This document shows, in pieces, positions 7,973-12,721 of a DNA stretch of 12,721 bases. Every line of letters begins with the position of its first letter. Position 1 is the first letter of the stretch. The DNA is from 66-474 sp035688305 (lineage in GTDB: Bacteria > Pseudomonadota > Gammaproteobacteria > Xanthomonadales > Rhodanobacteraceae). The notes beneath the pieces are model-generated. The model was given only the letters and a program-made list of their open reading frames with translations, was not told the origin of the DNA and did no database searches. The translations under genes and the position numbers were made by a program. The stretch is taken from assembly GCA_035688305.1 (NCBI GenBank), contig DASSNC010000007.1, positions 1-12,721 on the forward strand, read 5' to 3'.

Positions 7973-8799
7973 ACCGCATCGCCGTCTTCGTTGACGCCGG
8001 CTACCTGTACGCTTCGGCGAGCGAGCTGCTCTTCGGCCAGCCGCTGCGGCGTGGCGAAATTCGTCTCGCCAATGCCGAATTCGTGCACTACCTCACCCAA
8101 TGCGCCGAGACCATCGGCGGCTGCCCGCTGCTGCGCATCTACTGGTACGACGGCACCAATTCCGGCCCCACGCCCGCGCATCTGGCGATGGCGTACCTCG
8201 ACAACATCAAATTGCGGCTCGGCTTCGTCAACCAATCCGGCGAACAAAAAGGCGTCGATGGCCTGATCTTTTCCGACATCACCAACCTCGCCCGCAACCA
8301 CGCGATCTCCGACGCATTGCTGCTGGCCGGCGACGAGGACCTGCGCGTCGGCGTGCAACAGGCGCAGGAACACGGCATCCGCGTACACCTGCTGGGCGTC
8401 GAGCCGAAAGACTCGTCCGGCAATCAATCGGCCGCACTGCAACGCGAAGCCGACACCCGCCGCCAACTTGATGCCGCCACCCTCGGGCAATTCCTGTTTC
8501 GTCGCGAATTCGCGGCGACGTCGAGTGTTGATTCCGAAAATGCGCTCGTCGACCTCGACACCGCGCACAACCTGGCGCGCATGCAGGAACTCGCGGGCGA
8601 ATACGCCACCACCCTCGACGCCAGCCAGCGCGAACTGATCCTGGCCCTGCCCGAACGCACCCCGTTGCCGCACGAACTCGATCGCGAACTGCTGCTGCGC
8701 GCCAGTGAACTGCTGGGCCGCAAGCTGGAAGAGAGCGAAAAGCGCACCCTGCGCGGCGCATTGCGGAGCGCGGTAGCGTCCAACGACACCGCGGGCTAG
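7969..8799 (+). CDS. NYN-domain (PIN-like) putative ribonuclease
   Basis: 276-residue cytosolic protein of the NYN superfamily, PIN-like folds that in several studied members cleave RNA with metal-bound acidic residues. Candidate metal ligands are in FVDAGYL (Asp9), VDGLIFSDI (Asp97, Asp103) and the LLLAGDEDL motif (Asp122, Asp124). After about residue 160 comes a helical, charged C-terminal region without a motif I recognise (ending in ELLGRKLEESEKRTLRGAL). The start was chosen because MNRIAVFVDAGYL is the usual first strand of this fold and the duplicated fragment upstream starts at the same codon. No Shine-Dalgarno is evident. The substrate is unknown. The gene stands alone after a repeat-rich region, and its stop is about 110 bases before bdhA. 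Confidence 0.82.
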   Translation: MNRIAVFVDAGYLYASASELLFGQPLRRGEIRLANAEFVHYLTQCAETIGGCPLLRIYWYDGTNSGPTPAHLAMAYLDNIKLRLGFVNQSGEQKGVDGLIFSDITNLARNHAISDALLLAGDEDLRVGVQQAQEHGIRVHLLGVEPKDSSGNQSAALQREADTRRQLDAATLGQFLFRREFAATSSVDSENALVDLDTAHNLARMQELAGEYATTLDASQRELILALPERTPLPHELDRELLLRASELLGRKLEESEKRTLRGALRSAVASNDTAG

Positions 8800-8848
8800 G
8801 AGTCTGGGCCGCGGCATTGAACGCGACACCGGCCGCCTACATCTAGAC

Positions 8849-8892
8849 TGGTGGGGTGCATGCCGGGGTGCTGTCCCCGGTGACTCCCACCA
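8849..8892. promoter_or_regulatory. Nested 44-base inverted repeat in the bdhA leader
   Basis: The outer arms TGGTGGG (8849-8855) and CCCACCA (8886-8892) are exact complements, and so are the inner arms CCGGGG (8863-8868) and CCCCGG (8875-8880). The structure sits between the NYN stop and the bdhA ribosome site (GGAGG at 8901-8905). It could be an NYN terminator, an operator, or an mRNA structure controlling bdhA. There is no T-tract. A weak TTGAAC at 8817-8822 may mark a promoter, but no convincing -10 matches it. Confidence 0.45.
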
Positions 8893-8909
8893 CTTTCCAA
8901 GGAGGACGC

Positions 8910-9695
8910 ATGAGCAGTCTTGAAGGCAAGGTCGCGATCATCACCGGCGCCGCCAGCGGCATCGGCAAGGCCATCGCCGAGCTGTACGCAAAGAACGGCG
9001 CGCGGGTGGCCATTGCCGACATCAACCAGCAGGCCGCCGACCAAACCGCAGCCGCGATCAACGCCGCCGGCGGCAAGGCGATTGGCATCGCCATGGACGT
9101 CACCAACGAAGATGCCGTCAATGCCGGCACCGACAAGGTGGTTGCGCATTTCGGCGCGCTCGACATCCTCATTTCCAACGCCGGCGTGCAGATCGTCCAT
9201 CCGATCGACCAGTTCCCGTTCGCCGAGTGGAAGAAGATGCTCGCGATCCACCTCGATGGCGGCTTCCTCACCACCAAGGCCGCGCTCAAGCACATGTACA
9301 AGGATGACCGCGGCGGCACCGTGATCTACATGGGCTCGGTGCACTCGCACGAAGCCTCGAAACTCAAAGCCCCCTACGTCACCGCCAAGCACGGCCTGTT
9401 GGGCCTGGCCCGCACGCTCGCCAAGGAAGGCGCCCCGCACCACGTGCGCTCGCACGTGATCTGCCCCGGCTTCGTGCGCACGCCACTGGTGGAAAAGCAG
9501 ATTCCCGAGCAGGCCCAGGAGTTGGGCATCAGCGAGGACGAGGTGGTCAAGAACGTGATGCTGAAGGACACCGTCGATGGCGTCTTCACCACCGTCGAGG
9601 ACATCGCCCAGACCGCGCTGTTCCTCGCCACGTTCCCGTCCGCCGCGTTGACCGGGCAATCGATCGTGGTCAGCCACGGCTGGTTCATGCAATAG
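8910..9695 (+). CDS. bdhA: 3-hydroxybutyrate dehydrogenase (SDR family)
   Basis: 261-residue classical short-chain dehydrogenase that interconverts (R)-3-hydroxybutyrate and acetoacetate with NAD, in polyhydroxybutyrate or ketone-body use. The NAD-binding TGAASGIG is at 12-19, DVTNEDAV at 63-70, and the NNAG motif reads SNAG (89-92). The active site is Ser143, Tyr156 and Lys160 in GSVHSHEASKLKAPYVTAKHG, the form characteristic of hydroxybutyrate dehydrogenases rather than general SDRs. C-terminal marks are CPGFVRTPLVEKQIPEQA and the final VSHGWFMQ. The start at 8910 follows a strong AGGAGG (8900-8905), and the in-frame ATG at 8856 lies inside the inverted repeat. The patatin gene begins two bases after the stop, so the two are surely co-transcribed. 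Confidence 0.92.
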   Translation: MSSLEGKVAIITGAASGIGKAIAELYAKNGARVAIADINQQAADQTAAAINAAGGKAIGIAMDVTNEDAVNAGTDKVVAHFGALDILISNAGVQIVHPIDQFPFAEWKKMLAIHLDGGFLTTKAALKHMYKDDRGGTVIYMGSVHSHEASKLKAPYVTAKHGLLGLARTLAKEGAPHHVRSHVICPGFVRTPLVEKQIPEQAQELGISEDEVVKNVMLKDTVDGVFTTVEDIAQTALFLATFPSAALTGQSIVVSHGWFMQ

Positions 9696-9697
9696 CC

Positions 9698-10864
9698 GTG
9701 GCCACCACCGCCGCCAAGCCCTCACTCAAGGACCGGGTCGCCGACTACGCCACCATCGCGCTGGCATTGCAGGGCGGCGGCGCACTCGGGGCCTATCAGG
9801 CTGGCGTGTACGAGGCCTTGGACGCGGTCGGCATCCTGCCCAATCGCTTGTCCGGCATCTCCATTGGCGCATTCAATGCCGCGATCATTGCCGGCAATCC
9901 GCCGGCAACGCGCGTCGCGCGCCTGCGCGAATTCTGGGAAGCCATTTGCGGCGCATCGCCGGCCGAACCGTGGTTCGACCAGATCGCCTGGCCGCCCGAG
10001 TGGCAGGCACGACTTGGCGAGCTGTCCGCGCTGCGCACGTTGGTCGCCGGACAACCGGAGTTTTTCCGCCCGCGCCTGTTTCCACCCGTCGGGATGGGCG
10101 CGAGCAGCACGCCGGAGCGCGCCAGTTGGTACGACACCGCGCCGTTGCGCGACACGCTCCAGCGGCTGGTGGATTTCGAGCGCCTGAACGATCCGCGCGC
10201 GCCGCACGTGGTGGTCAGCGCGGTCAACGTTCGCAGCGGCAACTTCACCCGTTTCGACAACCGCCGCCAGCGCCTGCGTGCCGAGCACTTCATGGCCTCC
10301 GGCGCGCTGCCACCGGGCTTGCCGCCGGTGGAGATCGACGGCGAGTTCTACTGGGACGGCGGGGTGGTATCCAACACCCCGCTGTATGAGGTGCTGAAGG
10401 AGTACCCGGGCTGCGACACGCTGGTGTTCCAGATCGACCTGTGGAGCGCGCGCGGTGCGCTGCCGCACGACCTCATCGAAGTCGCCGAACGCCACAAGGA
10501 AATCCAGTACTCCAGCCGTACCCGCTTTTTCACCGAGTTCATGCGCCGCACCCAGGAACAACGCCGACTGCTGCACGACCTCATGGCGCTGGTGCCGGAA
10601 GCGCAGCGCCGCAAGGCCGCCTACCGCCGAGCCGAAGCCCAGCAATCGGCGACCCTGACCAATGTCATCCACCTGATTTATACCGACAAGTCATCCGGCG
10701 CGCATTTCCGCGACTATGAATTCAGTCGCGACGGCATGCGCAAGCACTGGCAGGCCGGGCTCGACGACATGCGCCATACCCTCGCCCATCCGGAGTGGCT
10801 GGCTCCACCGAGCCCCGAGCAGCCCTTCGTGACCCACGACGTGCACCGCGCCGAGCCCGCCTGA
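9698..10864 (+). CDS. Patatin-like phospholipase with C-terminal DUF3734-type region
   Basis: 388-residue serine lipid hydrolase. The oxyanion motif is LQGGGALGAYQAGV (Gly26-28), the nucleophile is in GISIG (Ser55), and the catalytic Asp is in YWDGGVVSN (Asp220), giving the Ser-Asp dyad of patatins. The part after about 260 (RHKEIQYSSRTRFFTEF, NVIHLIY, KDYEFSRDGMRKHW-like residues) matches the DUF3734 extension as I remember it. The start is GTG, two bases after the bdhA TAG; with no Shine-Dalgarno, translation probably depends on re-initiation. Patatin/DUF3734 genes beside hydroxybutyrate dehydrogenase genes are, as I recall, common in proteobacteria, which suggests a role in PHB granule or lipid turnover, but that role is inferred. 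No signal peptide is seen, so it is probably cytosolic. Confidence 0.9.
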   Translation: MATTAAKPSLKDRVADYATIALALQGGGALGAYQAGVYEALDAVGILPNRLSGISIGAFNAAIIAGNPPATRVARLREFWEAICGASPAEPWFDQIAWPPEWQARLGELSALRTLVAGQPEFFRPRLFPPVGMGASSTPERASWYDTAPLRDTLQRLVDFERLNDPRAPHVVVSAVNVRSGNFTRFDNRRQRLRAEHFMASGALPPGLPPVEIDGEFYWDGGVVSNTPLYEVLKEYPGCDTLVFQIDLWSARGALPHDLIEVAERHKEIQYSSRTRFFTEFMRRTQEQRRLLHDLMALVPEAQRRKAAYRRAEAQQSATLTNVIHLIYTDKSSGAHFRDYEFSRDGMRKHWQAGLDDMRHTLAHPEWLAPPSPEQPFVTHDVHRAEPA

Positions 10865-10980
10865 CAGCTCTCGTGATAGTGGTTGGCATCGGCGTTCGCG
10901 CAGCGATGCGGGCAATACTTCCGCTGGCGGCCGCTCGACGTGCCTTGGCAGACGCTGCAGCGCACGCATGAAACGGGCTA
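10861..10980 (-). pseudogene. Remnant of a small four-cysteine (zinc-finger-like) protein
   Basis: A minus-strand frame starting at a GTG at 10965 reads MRCSVCQGTSSGRQRKYC and then PHRCANADANHYHESCQ. The spacing C-x2-C-x11-C-x3-C followed by an Asn-rich segment looks like small bacterial zinc-ribbon proteins. Just upstream (10978-10980) is an in-frame TAG and there is no ribosome site. The recognisable part ends where the convergent patatin gene begins, beyond which the frame (open to 10714) is only its shadow. I read it as a fragment of a lost gene; a chance frame is possible. Confidence 0.3.
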
Positions 10981-11037
10981 AGAATCGTTGGGACGTAGCA
11001 CTTGCGCCGTGCCTCCTCTACCATCCACGGGCAGTGT

Positions 11038-11074
11038 GGGCCTATAGCTCAATTGGTTAGAGCAGGGGACTCAT
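11038..11074 (+). pseudogene. Exact 5' half of tRNA-Ile2(CAU)
   Basis: 37 bases are identical to nucleotides 1-37 of the intact tRNA gene 212 bases downstream. They start at the mature 5' end (GGGCCTATAGC) and stop right after the CAT anticodon. The bases before (GT versus CC) and after (CAAAAGG versus AATCCC) do not match. Acceptor 5' strand, D-arm and anticodon 5' stem are intact; no 3' half (TCCCT, T-arm, TGGGCCC) follows in the next 175 bases, so it cannot make a tRNA by itself. Confidence 0.9.
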
Positions 11075-11249
11075 CAAAAGGTGCCGCCGCGGCGAAAGTC
11101 GCGGACGGGATCGGGACGAATTCAGGGCGAGGCGTTGCGCTTGCGGACTGCCGGGGGCAGTCCGCGCAACGACGAGCGCCGCGACAGGGAGGTCGCGGCC
11201 GGCACCCGGCACCATGGATGGTTTCTGCAAGAATGCCCCCAGAAGCTCC
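11075..11249 (+). other. Structured spacer resembling the 5' part of a group I intron
   Basis: Starts exactly after the CAT of the half tRNA. GTG at 11081-11083 can pair with CAT (P1-like, ending in U-G). Next is a stem of 10 bp with a bulged A and a GAAA tetraloop (84-93 with 98-108), as for P2. Then GGGAT, a six-base stretch, GAA and TTCAGGG at 11121-11127, resembling a P3-J3/4-P4 segment as I remember it from the Azoarcus and Anabaena tRNA introns. Two further strong hairpins follow: 11133-11138/11166-11171 with an inner 10-bp stem (11143-11152/11156-11165), and GCCGCGAC/GTCGCGGC (11178-11185/11192-11199). GGTGCCG (11080-11086) also matches CGGCACC (twice, 11200-11213). No P7-like sequence, terminal G or 3' exon was found. 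Near the end TGCAAGAAT (11226-11234) could be an extended -10 for the intact tRNA. It may instead be an unrelated structured RNA. Confidence 0.45.
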
Positions 11250-11323
<74 letters not shown>

Positions 11324-11334
11324 TTCCCGCAACA

Positions 11335-11580
11335 TCAATCACGCAGCTTCAGCGCCGCCGCTTCGTTCAACGAACCGTCGTCTTCGAGCACCGCAAACTT
11401 TTTCTGATCGGGATCGAACATCACCGGCACCGCCGGCATGAACAGCGGATGCCGGATGAACTTCAATTCCCAACCGAACTTTTCGAGGCTGGCGAGCGTG
11501 AGTTGCTGGGCTTCGTTGAGGTCGCGCAGCATCCGCACCGCCAAAGGTTTGGCGCCACTGCGGCGTTCCTTGTCCAACAT
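11335..11580 (-). CDS. Small conserved-looking protein of unknown function
   Basis: 81 residues, start ATG at 11580-11578 preceded by GAGGGGG at good spacing, which makes it a convincing gene despite its length. It is soluble, with no signal peptide or membrane segment. The N-terminus is basic (MLDKERRSGAKPLAVRML), followed by a helical segment (RDLNEAQQLTLASLEKFGW) and a strand-rich part with ELKFIRHPLFMPAVPVMFDP and KKFAVLEDDGSLNE. I believe similar hypothetical proteins occur in related gammaproteobacteria but cannot name a family or role. It ends 12 bases from the tRNA 3' end, in convergent orientation, and is divergent from the MFS gene across about 127 bases. Confidence 0.75.
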   Translation of the reverse strand: MLDKERRSGAKPLAVRMLRDLNEAQQLTLASLEKFGWELKFIRHPLFMPAVPVMFDPDQKKFAVLEDDGSLNEAAALKLRD

Positions 11581-11707
11581 GATGCACCCCCTCGCGCGAT
11601 CGGTCCGCGTGCGGACCCGATGATAAACGCTCCGCCCGATCGTACACCTTCACTATCATCACCCGCTTGACCGGAGCCGGCGCTCCGCACGACGGATCCC
11701 CAAGCCC

Positions 11708-12721
11708 ATGAACTCGCCAGCCGCGACCGTCCAACCTGCGCGCAACTCGCTGTTCGCCATCCGCAACTTCAGCCTGCTGTTTGGCGGCAGCGCGATTTCG
11801 GCACTCGGCGACCAGTTCACGCTGGTGGCATTGCCGTGGCTGGTGTTGAAGCTCACCGGCAATCCGGCTGCACTCGGCATCGTGCTGGCGGTGATGGCGT
11901 TGCCACGCGCGGTGTTCATGCTGATCGGCGGCGCGGTGGTCGACCGCATGTCGCCGCGCGTCGTGTTGCTGGGCGCGCGCGCCGCCAACGCGGCCTGCAT
12001 CGTGGTGCTGGCCGTGCTGGTGCTGGCCGGCGACATCCAGATGTGGATGATCTACCTGCTCGCGCTCGGCATCGGCCTGTCCACCGCGTTTGCGTATCCG
12101 GCGGGTTCGGCGATCCTGCCGCAACTGGTGAAGCCCGAACAGTTGCGCCCGGCCAACGCGCTGTTCATGGGCGTGCGCCAGCTCAGCATGGTGCTCGGCC
12201 CGGTGATCGCAGGCTTCGTGATCGCGCTGGGTGCGCACCACGCGTTGTCGGCGCAGTCGCTGCCGGATGCACACGGACTGGGACTTGCCTTCGGCATCGA
12301 TGCCGCGAGTTTCGTGTTTTCGCTGGCGTCATTGATGCTGATCCGCATCAGCGGCGACAGCCGTCCGGCCGGGCACCACGAAGGCGTCTTCGCCAGCATC
12401 GCCGCGGGTTTCCGCTACGTGTGGGCGGACGTGCCGCTGCGCGCGTTCGTGCTGTATGTCGCGGTGGTTTCGATATTCGTGGGCGGCCCGATCCAGGTGG
12501 GCCTGCCGGTGCTCGCCGACACGCGCCTCAACCTCGGCGCCGCCTCGCTCGGCATCCTGATGACCGCGCAAGGCGTCGGCATGCTGTGCGGCAGCTTCCT
12601 CTCCGGCTACGTCGCGCGCCTGACCCGCGGCCGGCTCGGCGTGATGGTGTTGTGTTTCGACAGCCTTTCGGGCCTTGCACTCGCCGCGCTGACGCTGGCG
12701 CACACGACCTGGATCGGCGCC
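11708..12721 (+). CDS. MFS transporter (MFS_3 / EntS-like), 3' end beyond the window
   Basis: 338 codons are visible and the frame is still open at the right edge; family length is about 400-430. It is an inner-membrane major facilitator with many hydrophobic helices. The first is about residues 20-48 (LLFGGSAISALGDQFTLVALPW), followed by a loop carrying motif A in the form GGAVVDRMSPRVVLLGAR. Later segments include MIYLLALGIGLSTAFAYPAGSAILPQLV and VRQLSMVLGPVIAGFVIALG, then a soluble stretch (HEGVFASIAAGFRYVWAD) typical between halves of MFS_3 exporters. The substrate is not evident; siderophore or drug export is the family norm. The start MNSPAAT is the first ATG in frame before helix 1, with weak ribosome-site support. 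The shadow minus-strand frames here should be ignored. Confidence 0.88.
   Translation, partial: MNSPAATVQPARNSLFAIRNFSLLFGGSAISALGDQFTLVALPWLVLKLTGNPAALGIVLAVMALPRAVFMLIGGAVVDRMSPRVVLLGARAANAACIVVLAVLVLAGDIQMWMIYLLALGIGLSTAFAYPAGSAILPQLVKPEQLRPANALFMGVRQLSMVLGPVIAGFVIALGAHHALSAQSLPDAHGLGLAFGIDAASFVFSLASLMLIRISGDSRPAGHHEGVFASIAAGFRYVWADVPLRAFVLYVAVVSIFVGGPIQVGLPVLADTRLNLGAASLGILMTAQGVGMLCGSFLSGYVARLTRGRLGVMVLCFDSLSGLALAALTLAHTTWIGA

Noticed and set aside
11178..11222. HDV-like or hammerhead ribozyme
   Set aside because: GGCCGGCA resembles an HDV start and GCGAAAG part of a hammerhead, but the other required elements (CUGAUGA core, nested HDV pseudoknot) are missing.

Overview
The window looks like a chromosomal stretch of a GC-rich gammaproteobacterium, most likely Xanthomonadales/Lysobacterales (Rhodanobacteraceae or Lysobacteraceae type). 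The reasons are the RpoD sequence, the tandem LpxL/HtrB-type acyltransferases, the bdhA-patatin pair, and several dispersed repeats headed by GTAG, as in the REP-like elements of Stenotrophomonas and relatives. No phage, plasmid, transposase or CRISPR genes are visible. The placement rests on protein resemblance read by eye, not on a search.

Layout. 1-325 (-): start of a small secreted protein running off the left edge. 326-877: no gene; from about 464 it is an array of REP/BIME-like hairpins. 878-2023 (-): LldD-like FMN-dependent 2-hydroxy-acid dehydrogenase, divergent from an exported alpha/beta-hydrolase (2143-3048, +). 3003-4846 (-): two tandem lipid A-type acyltransferases, translationally coupled, whose downstream end overlaps the hydrolase. 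4969-5421 (+): D-aminoacyl-tRNA deacylase (dtd). 5655-7526 (+): rpoD. 7523-7968: a repeat-dense region with 38-nt REP tandems, a second BIME, 20-nt tandems and a broken copy of the start of the next gene. 7969-8799 (+): NYN-domain protein. 8910-10864 (+): bdhA and a patatin-like phospholipase, a two-gene unit probably linked to hydroxybutyrate/lipid turnover. 11038-11323: an exact 5'-half copy of tRNA-Ile2(CAU), 175 nt of structured sequence, then the intact tRNA. 11335-11580 (-): small conserved-looking protein. 11708-12721 (+): MFS transporter running off the right edge.

Most genes are ordinary housekeeping or metabolic genes. The unusual material is between them. First, the tRNA-Ile2 5' half stops exactly after the CAT anticodon, the site occupied by a group I intron in the Azoarcus tRNA-Ile(CAU) gene, and the next bases can fold like the 5' domain of such an intron; the 3' core and 3' exon are absent. 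Second, the first ~51 nt of the NYN gene are duplicated upstream, ending in a TAG, with a REP-type element between the copies. Third, the stop codons of rpoD and lldD, and the premature stop of the NYN fragment, each lie in a TAGG that heads or resembles a repeat; rpoD and lldD share the ten bases TAGGTTGGCC. No complete new system could be demonstrated. The tRNA-Ile2 locus is the strongest candidate for something undescribed.
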